A stretch of DNA of 64,000 nt from Flavobacterium silvaticum (GCF_012911565.1 NZ_JAAMPU010000108.1:310001-374000); one strand, 5' to 3'. Positions 35,845 through 45,062 are shown, counted from the first letter of the stretch. Numbers and translations: made by a program. Notes: a model not told the origin generated them from the letters alone.

Positions 35845-36668
35845 TTATGAATCAATCTTTTAATAAAAATAAAAGGGCTGAGCAAGGAATTTCCTAACCT
35901 GAAACTTGTAGAATTGCGGACATAGTCTACGCTTTCCTTTTGCATCTTGTTTATAATTACTTCTCCGTCAAACAAAAAAAGAGGGATTTTTGGCAGCGGG
36001 TTATCGCTGGCAACTACAATATTGTATAAAGGGAGCAATTCCTTTTTTCCTATGGCATCAAAATCCCCTGTAAAGACCTGTGTCGACAAAAATTCCTGTG
36101 TCGCAGCAATTATCGAGCTCCCATTGAAACCGCGTTGCAGATAAATATCGGCATGTGGAAAATATTGACGCGACAAGGCCTCGAATTCTTCCAGGTACAA
36201 TTCTTTGATATGAAAAGGGTTGTTCCGTTTTGGAATGTCTGTATAGTATTTTTTGTCAGGTGAAGACATGATTAATAAGCCGCCGGGCTTGAGCACCCGC
36301 CTGATTTCGCGAAACATTTCTTCATGTTGGTCGTGATGTTCGATTGTTTCAAAACTTACCAAAACATCTACACTCTGATCATCAATAGGCATGGCTGCAG
36401 CACTGCCGGTGCGGTATTCCAGATTGTTCCTACGGTATTTCTTCGATGCCTGGGCAACCGCCTGGGCGTCGATATCCACGCCAATTACCGTGGCAGCCTT
36501 AGTGGCAAGAATAGCTGAACCGTAACCTTCACCGGAAGCGATGTCAACGACTGTTTTACCTTCGGAAAGCATCAATGCCATGGCGTATCGGTGCAAATGG
36601 TCGACGGCCGTGTCCGCATAAATAAACGTTTCAAGACGTTCTCCGGTCCACTGATTTTTTTTACCCAT
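35841..36668 (-). CDS. Class I SAM-dependent methyltransferase
   Basis: 275 residues. SAM motifs: VVDIASGEGYGSAILA at about 40-55, VIGVDIDAQAVAQASKKY, SAAAMPIDDQSVDVLVSFETIEHHDQ, REIRRVLKPGGLLIMSSPD. The first 20 residues (MGKKNQWTGERLETFIYADTAVDHLHRY) are typical of polysaccharide-chain methyltransferases next to Wzt. It lies directly 3' of wzt, and in ABC-exported O-antigens a methyl group at the non-reducing end often ends the chain and is recognised by Wzt (family knowledge); that role is inferred here. Confidence 0.85.
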   Translation of the reverse strand: MGKKNQWTGERLETFIYADTAVDHLHRYAMALMLSEGKTVVDIASGEGYGSAILATKAATVIGVDIDAQAVAQASKKYRRNNLEYRTGSAAAMPIDDQSVDVLVSFETIEHHDQHEEMFREIRRVLKPGGLLIMSSPDKKYYTDIPKRNNPFHIKELYLEEFEALSRQYFPHADIYLQRGFNGSSIIAATQEFLSTQVFTGDFDAIGKKELLPLYNIVVASDNPLPKIPLFLFDGEVIINKMQKESVDYVRNSTSFRLGNSLLSPFIFIKRLIHK

Positions 36669-36676
36669 CCTATTCT

Positions 36677-37972
36677 TTATATATTAGTCCATTTTAAATG
36701 AGAACGCACCAAACCAGGTAATTTACCCGAATAGCTTCCGCGCCCGTCTTCACTTTGTAATTCGTCTACCACAGAGAAACCCAGAATATCCATCTTATGG
36801 AAAATTACCTCAAACGGCTTGTATTTCATTATTGCAAAACTCAATTCGTAGCCTCCTTCTGCCAGGAGATTGGCAGGAATTTCCACTGAAGTACGATAGA
36901 CACCTTTCTTTGAAGGAATTTCCAAAGATTCGGAATTACTGTGATGAGAACTCAGAATGTGGACGCCCTGATCGTTAAATACATTCAGCCCATGTGTGTA
37001 GCGTTCTCCGTCTTTGAGTACCTCATACGTAAATTCCGCCCGTACGGGTTCGGTTACATCAAAAAAACCGGTAACCTGACCGGCTGGGCCAATCATGCGA
37101 ACATCGCGCAATTTAAAGAATTCAGATCCGGGAGCTTTTGAGAGATCATCCCACGAATCTGCGGATTTATTCCCTACAGCGACTTTTAGATATGTTTCGA
37201 CTACTTCCTCTACATTTCCGGTTTGCAAAATTTTTCCGTTAGAGATAAGGATACCCTTGGTACATAATCGACTCACAGCAGACATATTATGACTTACAAA
37301 AAGTACGGTCCTGCCCTCTCCTTTGCTTATTTCGCCCATTTTACCAAGGCACTTTTTCTGGAATTCCGCATCGCCTACTGCCAAAACCTCATCCACAATT
37401 AGAATCTCGCTATCCAGATGGGCCGCAACAGCAAATGCAAGTCTTACGTACATTCCGCTGCTGTATCGTTTAACAGGGGTATCGATGTATCTTTCCACCC
37501 CTGAAAAATCGATAATCTCATCTAACTTTGCCCGGATTTCTTTTTTTCGCATCCCCAGGATAGCTCCGTTTAGAAAGATATTTTCCCTTCCGGTAAGTTC
37601 CGGATGAAAGCCAGTACCCACTTCAAGCAGGCTGGCAATGCGTCCTTTAACTTTTATATTTCCTTCGGTCGGTCCGGTTACGCGGGAAAGGACTTTCAAT
37701 AAGGTGCTTTTCCCGGCTCCGTTTTTCCCGATGATACCTACCGCATCGCCCTGCTGTATCTCGAAGTTTATGTCGCGCAATGACCACACGATATCGCTTG
37801 ATCCTTTTACAGACCTGTCATTAGCCTCTCCTATTTTATAAAATGTATCTTCTTTGCCCAGTACCTTCGTACGAACAAAACGTTCGATATCTCTTGAAAT
37901 CGTACCGGTTCCAATCTGGCCAATCTGATAAGCCTTTGAAAGATTTTCTACTTTAATTACAGTTTCTTTCAT
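36677..37972 (-). CDS. wzt: Polysaccharide ABC transporter ATP-binding protein Wzt with C-terminal domain
   Basis: 431 residues, peripheral membrane ATPase that drives the export of finished polysaccharide. Seen: Walker A GIIGKNGAGKSTLLKVLSR at 79-97, ASLLEVGTGFHPELTGRENI, signature RYSSGMYVRLAFAVAAHL, Walker B LIVDEVLAVGDAEF, H-loop FVSHNMSAV. After about residue 265 lies a beta-rich C-terminal domain (FFDVTEPVRAEFTYEV, THGLNVFNDQGVHILSS) like the Wzt domain that binds the chain end. This suggests a defined terminal group. It shares one base with wzm (TAATG). Confidence 0.92.
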   Translation of the reverse strand: MKETVIKVENLSKAYQIGQIGTGTISRDIERFVRTKVLGKEDTFYKIGEANDRSVKGSSDIVWSLRDINFEIQQGDAVGIIGKNGAGKSTLLKVLSRVTGPTEGNIKVKGRIASLLEVGTGFHPELTGRENIFLNGAILGMRKKEIRAKLDEIIDFSGVERYIDTPVKRYSSGMYVRLAFAVAAHLDSEILIVDEVLAVGDAEFQKKCLGKMGEISKGEGRTVLFVSHNMSAVSRLCTKGILISNGKILQTGNVEEVVETYLKVAVGNKSADSWDDLSKAPGSEFFKLRDVRMIGPAGQVTGFFDVTEPVRAEFTYEVLKDGERYTHGLNVFNDQGVHILSSHHSNSESLEIPSKKGVYRTSVEIPANLLAEGGYELSFAIMKYKPFEVIFHKMDILGFSVVDELQSEDGRGSYSGKLPGLVRSHLKWTNI

Positions 37973-38835
37973 TAGATGGTATCGACGAAGTTTTTTTCGG
38001 TTCTATTGAAAACGATAATGCTGAAAAACAACAAAACCAAGCTTATCACCGTAGAATACATAAGTCCCGGAATCGTGAACGATCCTTCCCCAAGAAATGC
38101 GTAGCGGAACGTTTCAATAATTCCGGTCATTGGGTTCAGTTCGATGATCCACGCATAAGCCGGGTATTTTTCTTTGGCTTCGCTAAGCGGATAAATCACC
38201 GTTGTGGCATACATAAGCAACTGGACGCCAAAGGTGACCAAAAAGGCAAGATCTCTGTATTTTGTTGTAAGTGCAGTAATTAGCAATCCGCAGCTTAATC
38301 CTAAAACAGCCATAAGCAGAACCAGAAATGGAAACAATGCCAAAGCTGCCGAAATATGTAAATGAACTCCCTGAACAGCATAGTAACCCATCATTCCGAT
38401 AAGCAATATCAGCTGGACCCCAAAACGGGCCAGATTACTCACTACAATGCTCAAGGGCATGATGAGCCTCGGAAAATAAACCTTCCCAAAAATATTCGCA
38501 TTGTCCCTGAAAACCGTACTGGTCTTGGTGAGGCAATCTGCAAAATAATTCCAGGCGGTAATTCCGCAGAGGTAGAACAGTGGTTTTGGGAGACCGTCAG
38601 TTGGTATATTGGCCAGGTTTCCAAACACAAATGTGTAAACCAGCATGGTAAAAACAGGCTGGATAAAGAACCACAGCGGACCGAGGACGGTTTGCTTGTA
38701 GAAACTGACAAAGTCTCTTCGGACAAAAAGAACCAGCAAATCGCGGTAATTCCACACATCTGCAAATTTCAGGTCGAAGAGGGATGTGCGTCCGGTTATA
38801 ACAAGATCCCAGTTTTGCTCCCCGTTTTTGGTCAT
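37972..38835 (-). CDS. wzm: Polysaccharide ABC transporter permease Wzm
   Basis: 287 residues, six hydrophobic segments. Seen: ADVWNYRDLLVLFVRRDFVSFYKQTVLGPLWFFIQPVFTMLVYTFVFG (the ABC-2 signature), CGITAWNYFADCLTKTS, FGKVYFPRLIMPLSIVVS and ELNPMTGIIETFRYAFLG. It moves undecaprenyl-linked polysaccharide across the inner membrane with Wzt. It is the first gene of the long minus-strand run 38.8-29.9 kb, which contains wzt, the methyltransferase, WbsX, two GT2 genes and neuABC with spacings of 0-16 nt. Confidence 0.93.
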   Translation of the reverse strand: MTKNGEQNWDLVITGRTSLFDLKFADVWNYRDLLVLFVRRDFVSFYKQTVLGPLWFFIQPVFTMLVYTFVFGNLANIPTDGLPKPLFYLCGITAWNYFADCLTKTSTVFRDNANIFGKVYFPRLIMPLSIVVSNLARFGVQLILLIGMMGYYAVQGVHLHISAALALFPFLVLLMAVLGLSCGLLITALTTKYRDLAFLVTFGVQLLMYATTVIYPLSEAKEKYPAYAWIIELNPMTGIIETFRYAFLGEGSFTIPGLMYSTVISLVLLFFSIIVFNRTEKNFVDTI

Positions 38836-38861
38836 GTAATGTGCTTTTGTGACTTTGTCGG

Positions 38862-38869
38862 CAAATATA
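38862..38869 (-). promoter_or_regulatory. Possible -7 box (TATATTTG) for the wzm operon
   Basis: TATATTTG on the minus strand matches TAnnTTTG and ends 27 nt before the wzm ATG. No clear -33 element was seen. It would start the long operon running to neuC. Confidence 0.45.
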
Positions 38870-38984
38870 AATGATTTAAGGTATTTTAACCTGAGAATTT
38901 AAAGTCTTTTGCTGCAGTTTTACCCACACTTTTACCGCTTTGGGCAAGTTAAGATTTCCATATTGTAAATTGTTGTCATCTGGA

Positions 38985-39014
38985 TTTGAATACACAGGAA
39001 ATATGATAATTTTG
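38985..39014 (+). promoter_or_regulatory. Promoter of the CpsB-type phosphatase gene
   Basis: TTTG at 38985-38988, 18 nt, then TAATTTTG at 39007-39014. Both match the Bacteroidota consensus with near-ideal spacing. The -7 box ends 15 nt before the GTG start at 39030. Confidence 0.6.
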
Positions 39015-39029
39015 CCGAAAAAATAAAAG

Positions 39030-39767
39030 GTGTTCGGAATATTCAAATCACGTCCAAAACTTTCATCCTTAATTGCAGAAGGCCAGGTAGACATTCACTC
39101 CCATTTGCTTTACGGACTTGACGATGGCGCAAAAACACCTGAAGACACTCTGGCACTGGCCGCCAAATTCCTCGAAAACGGCTATACACACTGTATCGCG
39201 ACACCTCATATCATGAATACGATTTGGGAAAATACGGCTCAAGGCATATTGGACCGACTTGAAGACACGAGAAAATTATTTGCCGACAACAACATAACAC
39301 TCAAAGTCAAAGCAGCGGCAGAATATTTAATGGATACCGGATTTCTTGATCTGGCAAAGAAAAAGGAACTACTGACTTTAAAGGACAACCTGGTATTGGT
39401 CGAGATGTCTTATATCAATCCGCCGATAAATCTGTACGAAATACTGTTCGAATTGCAACTTGCCGGATATGTACCCGTACTTGCCCATCCGGAACGCTAC
39501 GGTTTTTTAAACAACACCATGCCTGAATATGAAAAATTAAAAAATGCCGGGTGTTTTTTCCAGGTAAATATTTTATCGACTATGGGTTATTACGGAAGTT
39601 CCGCAATGCGCACAGCCGATTTACTACTCGGGAACGGATTCATAGATTTTGCCGGTTCCGATTTACACCATTTGAATCACGCACAGGCACTTGATTCCCG
39701 GATTCTTATAAAAAACAGCGACGCACTTTCCCAAAGCCTGGAGAATACGCGTCAGTTCCTGTTTTAA
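39030..39767 (+). CDS. Tyrosine-protein phosphatase, CpsB/CapC (YwqE) PHP family
   Basis: 245 residues. Dephosphorylates the tyrosine-rich tail of the Wzc kinase and so controls chain length and export. Seen: DIHSHLLYGLDDGAKTPEDTL with His23 and His25, YTHCIATPHI, MDTGFLDLA, VPVLAHPERYGFL and FAGSDLHHLNHAQ, the metal-binding motifs of the PHP family. The start is GTG; the next ATG lies beyond the HxH motif. It runs opposite to its likely substrate gene wzc and the two stops share TTAA (39764-39767). Confidence 0.92.
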   Translation: MFGIFKSRPKLSSLIAEGQVDIHSHLLYGLDDGAKTPEDTLALAAKFLENGYTHCIATPHIMNTIWENTAQGILDRLEDTRKLFADNNITLKVKAAAEYLMDTGFLDLAKKKELLTLKDNLVLVEMSYINPPINLYEILFELQLAGYVPVLAHPERYGFLNNTMPEYEKLKNAGCFFQVNILSTMGYYGSSAMRTADLLLGNGFIDFAGSDLHHLNHAQALDSRILIKNSDALSQSLENTRQFLF

Positions 39768-42172
39768 GCTTTTTTCTCAAAAATCTGCTTCCACCAAGGC
39801 TTTGCCACCACTTCCGTGGCACCATAGCCATATCCGTAGTCGCCATATCCATAACCGCCGTAACCATGGGTCTTGCCTTTTACGGTATCATTGAGGACCA
39901 CAGCCATATTAGGCAATTTGTGTTCTTCATAGAATGTCTGGGCAAGCTGCAGCAATCGTTTTTCGAAGTAATTGGCGCGGATGACGAATATCGAAACATC
40001 GGCGTGTTTGGCAATAAGCAATGTATCTGTAACCAATGATACCGGAGCCGTATCGACTATGAGGTAATCGAACTGTTCTTTGAGCAAAGAAAAAGCAGCG
40101 TCTACTTTATCGTTCATCAATAACTCAACCGGGTTTGGCGGAATGACACCGGAAGGAAGCACATAAAGATTATCATATTCCGGAACCTTATTGATGTAAT
40201 CAGAAATAGAACCGCCTTCCTGTGATATGAAATTCGTAAAACCTGCAGGCGGAACCTTGATGTAATTCTGGATTTTAGGATTGCGGACGTCAAGTCCCAT
40301 AAGCAATACTCTTTTTCCACCCATGGCAATGGTCACGGCAAGATTTACAGCAATGGAAGTTTTACCTTCTTTTGGCAACGTAGAAGTCACCAGCAAGGTC
40401 TTGGCTTTACCGTTACCGCCTTTGCCGGCAAGCATGAATTCAAGATTGGTACGAACGATACGAATAGCTTCCGCTGCTCCGGAACGCTCTGAATTGTTGA
40501 TGATATTTTCCGGATTGGCCAGCCTTGGGATATTTCCGAGAAAAGGAATATCGGTAACTGCTTCGACATCCTGTCTGCGACGCACCTTGGTATCGAGCAT
40601 CTGGATCAGGTAAATGATGCCTAACGGAACCACGAGCCCAATTCCAAAAGCAATCAGGTAAATCATATTGCTTTTAGGGGAAATTGGCGATTCCGATGCC
40701 TTTGCCAGATCGATCACTTTTGCGTTCGGCGGCGTGACTTTTAGGGAAATGGCAATCTCTTCGCGCTTTTGCAACAGGTACAAATACAGCGATTCCTTGA
40801 TGTTGCGCTGACGGTCTATGATGCGGAATTCACGCTCCTGTGTAGGTATCTCGGAAATTTTCCCCGTCATGAGACTGTTCTGGTACTGAAGGTCGCGCTG
40901 GCGGATTTCCAGGACACCTATCTGGGTTTCAAGACTTTCGATGATGTTGGTACGCATCTCGGCAATCTTCTTCTCCAGATTGATTATCGTACTGTTTTTT
41001 TCTGTCCCGGCCTTGGCCAGTTTGATCTTATCGATCACAGATTTGTTGTATTCCCCAAGAAGCGTCGAAGCCATATTCTCAATAGGAATCACGTTGATTG
41101 GAGCCAGGTCGTCTTTCCCGATTTTTTTCATGTAATCGAGCATCGACTTGGTCACGCTTATTTGAGTCCCGACATCTATCAATGCCTTTTCGTAAAGCAC
41201 GGCATTTTGCATATACATGCCGGCCTGCGAGGTGATATCTGTGACCCTGTTGGATTTTTTGTAGGATTCGGCATCTTTTTCCACATCGCCAAGCTGCTTG
41301 GAAATCAAGTCGATTCGCTGCTCGATGAACTCTTCGGTCTTTTGGGCTACGAGGTTTTTATCTGCAATGGCATCCTCATTATAGATCTGGATCAATGCAT
41401 CTAGCAAATCTTCTGCTTTTTCACGCACAGGATCTGCAAGGGTAATTTCGATGACAGATGAATTACGGACTTTTGAAACCACATCAAGGCCGTTTTTATA
41501 TTTCGCGACAACATTCGTCAGCTTTGAAAAAACAATCCGAACCGAATAATCACTGACAAAATAACCTTTGTTTGGATTCTTTTGTATCGCAATTTTACAA
41601 TGCTTCATCCCAATCAACTGACCATAACGGAACTTTCCGAGTGAAGTACCTCCGGCGTTGAATAATTCGTACGTATTCGCATCTATTCCATTCACAGATA
41701 CGGCACTTGAGCGCTCGTAGAAAAGACCGTCAGTATCGTAAGCCGTGCATATCACAGGGCTCGTATTGTACATTTCCGTAACGCGGACGCGCCCTTGCGT
41801 GTAGTAGGATATATTTAGGTTCAGCCTCCGTATTGCATTTTCGACAATGGTACGCGAGGTCATGATTTGGGTTTCGTTGTCTACGTTGCTTTTTACGCCC
41901 TTGCCCAACCCCAAATCCTCGAATGCCGACAATTCCGAATCCAATCCGCCTTTGCGCTCATCTTTGACCAGAATAGTCGTAGACGCACTGAATAATGGCG
42001 TTGTATAACGCAAATACATGATTGCCGCCAACATGCAAACCAAAATGCTGAACACAATCCATTTCCAGTGGAAAAGGTATTTCATTACTTCTTCCTTGAT
42101 ATTGAAACCTCCATCAAATGCTTTGGCTTTGGGAATTTCGGAAGTGGAAACTGGTGACTTGTGATCCTCCAT
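39764..42172 (-). CDS. wzc: Polysaccharide co-polymerase / tyrosine autokinase Wzc
   Basis: 802 residues, inner membrane. N-terminal Wzz-like domain: first membrane span at about 37-55 (WKWIVFSILVCMLAAIMYL), a long periplasmic coiled-coil region, second span at about 500-520 (MIYLIAFGIGLVVPLGIIYLI). C-terminal BY-kinase: Walker A TSTLPKEGKTS around 597-607, Walker A' LLMGLDVRNP, Walker B DYLIVDTAP. The tail has six tyrosines alternating with glycine (GYGGYGYGDYGYGYG at about 770-784). Walker A' reads GLDVR where many relatives have DADLR, but the acidic residue is kept. Faces its phosphatase on the other strand. Confidence 0.93.
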   Translation of the reverse strand: MEDHKSPVSTSEIPKAKAFDGGFNIKEEVMKYLFHWKWIVFSILVCMLAAIMYLRYTTPLFSASTTILVKDERKGGLDSELSAFEDLGLGKGVKSNVDNETQIMTSRTIVENAIRRLNLNISYYTQGRVRVTEMYNTSPVICTAYDTDGLFYERSSAVSVNGIDANTYELFNAGGTSLGKFRYGQLIGMKHCKIAIQKNPNKGYFVSDYSVRIVFSKLTNVVAKYKNGLDVVSKVRNSSVIEITLADPVREKAEDLLDALIQIYNEDAIADKNLVAQKTEEFIEQRIDLISKQLGDVEKDAESYKKSNRVTDITSQAGMYMQNAVLYEKALIDVGTQISVTKSMLDYMKKIGKDDLAPINVIPIENMASTLLGEYNKSVIDKIKLAKAGTEKNSTIINLEKKIAEMRTNIIESLETQIGVLEIRQRDLQYQNSLMTGKISEIPTQEREFRIIDRQRNIKESLYLYLLQKREEIAISLKVTPPNAKVIDLAKASESPISPKSNMIYLIAFGIGLVVPLGIIYLIQMLDTKVRRRQDVEAVTDIPFLGNIPRLANPENIINNSERSGAAEAIRIVRTNLEFMLAGKGGNGKAKTLLVTSTLPKEGKTSIAVNLAVTIAMGGKRVLLMGLDVRNPKIQNYIKVPPAGFTNFISQEGGSISDYINKVPEYDNLYVLPSGVIPPNPVELLMNDKVDAAFSLLKEQFDYLIVDTAPVSLVTDTLLIAKHADVSIFVIRANYFEKRLLQLAQTFYEEHKLPNMAVVLNDTVKGKTHGYGGYGYGDYGYGYGATEVVAKPWWKQIFEKKA

Positions 42173-42182
42173 ATTCGGGGGC

Positions 42183-43007
42183 TTAGCGTGTTATTAGAAG
42201 AAAAATCGTAATGGCAAGTGAAGTCAACGATATAAACGTACCGATATCGGCACCTATCACGGATGAATTTACCTTTGTCCGGTTAGGCTCAACGTAAACC
42301 ACGTCGTTCTGGGCAAGGTAATAAAATGGGGAATTCAGGAAATCGGACTTGGTAATGTCTATGCGATTGTATGTCTTTTTCCCTTCTACTTCACGTATGA
42401 TGAGTATGTTGTGCCTGCGTCCGTATATCGTAAGGTCGCCAACTGCAGAAAGTGCGTCGAGTAACGTAATCCGTTCGCCCCTGCTTTCTACGACTCCCGG
42501 GGATTTGACCTCTCCAAGAACGGAAATTTTATAATTGAGGATACGCATGGTGACGATCGGATCTGTGATATATTCCGATATTTTCTTGACCATCAACGCA
42601 TTTGCCTCGCTTTTCGTAAGTCCGCCAAGCTTTATTTTCCCGAGAACCGGAAAGTCGATATATCCGGAATTATCGATCAGGTAAGACCTTAATCCACCCG
42701 ACTGATTCGGCGAAGAATCAGATCCGCTGGAAGATGAAGAGCTCGAGACTCCGGATGAACCTGCGGAACCAGCTCCTGATCCGGATGGCCCCATATTAAA
42801 TGGAGCGGCCACTTCCGGACTGATCGAAGTAACCAATATACCCAAAATATCGTCAGGCTGTAAGACGGCTTCATATCGCTTTGAAGCTTCATAGCTGGCG
42901 TTGCCTTCAATATCTTGTACGTAAACAATTTTTTTAGGGGAAGCACAGGAACCCAGTAAGAAAGTAACGGCAGCTATTGCCACGCACTTCTGAAACGAAA
43001 TGGACAT
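42183..43007 (-). CDS. wza: Outer-membrane polysaccharide export protein Wza-like lipoprotein
   Basis: 274 residues. Lipobox LLGSC with Cys21 (start at ATG 43007, MSISFQKCV, puts the signal peptide in the right place; a TTG 21 nt upstream adds seven residues). The export domain (PF02563-like) begins at VYVQDIEGNASYEASKRYEAVLQPDDILGILV and is interrupted at about 74-105 by a Ser/Gly-rich stretch with seven serines in a row, then resumes with YLIDNSGYIDFPVLGKIKLGGLTKSEA. SLBB-like VLGEVKSPGVVESRGERITLLDALSAVGD follows, then a C-terminal hydrophobic helix. Partner of Wzc, 10 nt away. Confidence 0.9.
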   Translation of the reverse strand: MSISFQKCVAIAAVTFLLGSCASPKKIVYVQDIEGNASYEASKRYEAVLQPDDILGILVTSISPEVAAPFNMGPSGSGAGSAGSSGVSSSSSSSGSDSSPNQSGGLRSYLIDNSGYIDFPVLGKIKLGGLTKSEANALMVKKISEYITDPIVTMRILNYKISVLGEVKSPGVVESRGERITLLDALSAVGDLTIYGRRHNILIIREVEGKKTYNRIDITKSDFLNSPFYYLAQNDVVYVEPNRTKVNSSVIGADIGTFISLTSLAITIFLLITR

Positions 43008-43025
43008 AGTCAATTTATTGGTCTG

Positions 43026-43033
43026 CAAATATA
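43026..43033 (-). promoter_or_regulatory. Possible -7 box (TATATTTG) for wza-wzc
   Basis: TATATTTG on the minus strand fits TAnnTTTG and ends 19 nt before the ATG at 43007. It supports that ATG over the longer TTG start. No clear -33 element was seen. Confidence 0.45.
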
Positions 43034-43076
43034 CTGTTTCTGGCCAGACATCGGCACATTTTATATTAATCCATGA

Positions 43077-45029
43077 TTATTTGTCCAGTGTCTCGAAAAT
43101 GGAATTCATACTCTTGAACTCAGGAACGAGTTTTTTCATATGGGTAACTATTTCCTCACTGGTCCAGTTACATGAATTCGTTCCGAGCTCATCAACAGAT
43201 GTATGTATGGACTCGAAATCATCCCAAATATCAACCGCAATCATTATCTTTTCATTATGTGTCGGTAAATTTTTGGAGCTGTTGTTAAGCAATTCCTCAT
43301 ATAGTTTTTCACCTGGCCTTAGTCCGATTACTTTGATTTCGATTTCTTTTCCGGGCGTATAACCTGCAAGTCGTATCATCTTGTTGGCCAAATCGAGAAT
43401 CTTGACCGGCTTGCCCATATCGAATATAAAAATCTCGCCTCCGTTACCCATTGCGCCTGCCTCAAGAACCAACTGGCAAGCCTCCGGAATGGTCATGAAG
43501 TAACGTATGATGTCCGGATGTGTTATGGTTATGGGACCGCCTTCTTCTATCTGACGCGTGAATAACGGAACTATGGATCCGTTGGAACCCAACACATTCC
43601 CGAATCTCGTGGTAATGAATTTGGTCACACCACGCTTGGCATTCTGCGGACTGAAATGCAACGCCTGTACATACTTTTCGGCAATGCGTTTGCTCGCGCC
43701 CATTACGCTGCTCGGGTTCACGGCCTTATCTGTAGAAACCATCACGAACCTTTCGACACGGAATTTAGTCGCGGCATCAGCCAGGTTTTTAGTCCCCGAA
43801 ACATTGGTGTGTATGGCCTGGATAGGATTTTCTTCCATGAGCGGCACGTGCTTGTAGGCAGCGGCATGATAAACTACGTCAGGCCTGTATTGGTCGAAGA
43901 TTTTTTCAATGAAATCACGGTTTCGGATATCGGCAAGAACATTCACTATTTCAATGCCGCTGGTCTTCATTTCGGCAATTTCAAGGCTCAGCGTGTGCAG
44001 CGGCGTCTCTGCCTGATCGAGTAAAATCATACGCTTCGGGCTGAAATTAAGCACCTGACGCGTAATCTCGCTTCCGATTGAACCTGCAGCACCGGTAATA
44101 AGTATCGTCTTGTCGTTAAGCTGATTGGATATGGTATTCATATCGAGCTCGATTGGCTTGCGCTCCAAAAGATCCTCAATCTCAAAACGCTTTACCTTAT
44201 TGGAAATCTGCTGATCGTCTTCCCAGTCTGTTATAAGCGGCACCGTATACACCTTGAAATTGTATTCGAGGCATTCTTCTACCAATGCGATCGTTTCGGC
44301 CTTGGTCATGCTCTTTTCTGCAATGATCAACGCATCGGCTTTCATAGCCCTGAGAATGACATGTATGCTTTTGGTCTGATTGAGAATCGGCAAATTCAAT
44401 ATCCGCTTATAATTGCTTGTCTGGTTGAATTTATCGATGAAGCCCATTACATGGAATCGTTTAGGGCTTTCTGTGTTGAGTGCGTTGGCGACTGATATGG
44501 CATTGGCATCGGCACCATAAATCACGGCGCCAATGAGCTTCTTCCTGTCTTCGATATTCATGTACTTTTCAAAAACGTACTTCACCATGATCCGGAAAAG
44601 GAAAAGCAAAAGGAACGAGATGACATAGCTGATGAAAAGCCCTGTACTCAGGTAAAGTTTATATCCGAAGTAAAAACTCCACGCATAATTGAGAAGCAAC
44701 AACACTACGAATGACGAAAATGTCGAAACGAGCAACTTGACCCCGTCTATAAAAGTGGAGTGCCTGATGATACCCGAATAGGTACGGTAAAACACAAAGA
44801 AAATCGCATTGACGGCAATGATGGTTGCATACCTGACCGGAAGGTTGAGTATGTGGTAATTGGGCTGAAGCTCAATCAGGTTTGATACAATGGTATAAGT
44901 TATTGCGTTGGCAATGCTTACAATGAATACGTCAATAAGAAATATGATCCATCTGGGAAGATATCCTAAGTTGCGAAAACGCTTTCCAAGCATCTCGCTA
45001 AAAATTCCATTAAACAGGCCTGGCATCAT
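43077..45029 (-). CDS. pglF: UDP-GlcNAc 4,6-dehydratase, PglF/WbpM/CapD type
   Basis: 650 residues. Four N-terminal membrane spans (about 28-115), a nucleotide-binding-like domain, then an extended SDR domain from about 300: KTILITGAAGSIGSEITRQVL, ADIRNRDFIEKIFDQYRPDVVYHAAAYKHVPLMEENP, MVSTDKAVNPSSVMGASKRIAEKYVQAL. It makes UDP-2-acetamido-4-keto-2,4,6-trideoxyglucose. Together with the following aminotransferase it would give UDP-QuiNAc4N. Catalytic spelling MGASK replaces the usual YxxxK Tyr, as in the WbpM/PglF class. Confidence 0.9.
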   Translation of the reverse strand: MMPGLFNGIFSEMLGKRFRNLGYLPRWIIFLIDVFIVSIANAITYTIVSNLIELQPNYHILNLPVRYATIIAVNAIFFVFYRTYSGIIRHSTFIDGVKLLVSTFSSFVVLLLLNYAWSFYFGYKLYLSTGLFISYVISFLLLFLFRIMVKYVFEKYMNIEDRKKLIGAVIYGADANAISVANALNTESPKRFHVMGFIDKFNQTSNYKRILNLPILNQTKSIHVILRAMKADALIIAEKSMTKAETIALVEECLEYNFKVYTVPLITDWEDDQQISNKVKRFEIEDLLERKPIELDMNTISNQLNDKTILITGAAGSIGSEITRQVLNFSPKRMILLDQAETPLHTLSLEIAEMKTSGIEIVNVLADIRNRDFIEKIFDQYRPDVVYHAAAYKHVPLMEENPIQAIHTNVSGTKNLADAATKFRVERFVMVSTDKAVNPSSVMGASKRIAEKYVQALHFSPQNAKRGVTKFITTRFGNVLGSNGSIVPLFTRQIEEGGPITITHPDIIRYFMTIPEACQLVLEAGAMGNGGEIFIFDMGKPVKILDLANKMIRLAGYTPGKEIEIKVIGLRPGEKLYEELLNNSSKNLPTHNEKIMIAVDIWDDFESIHTSVDELGTNSCNWTSEEIVTHMKKLVPEFKSMNSIFETLDK

Positions 45030-45062
45030 AAAAATTTAAACGGGGCTATAAAATTAAGATGA

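Noticed and set aside
40769..41404. A 211-residue open frame on the plus strand inside wzc
   Set aside because: The codons follow the wzc frame on the other strand; the product has no recognisable domain.
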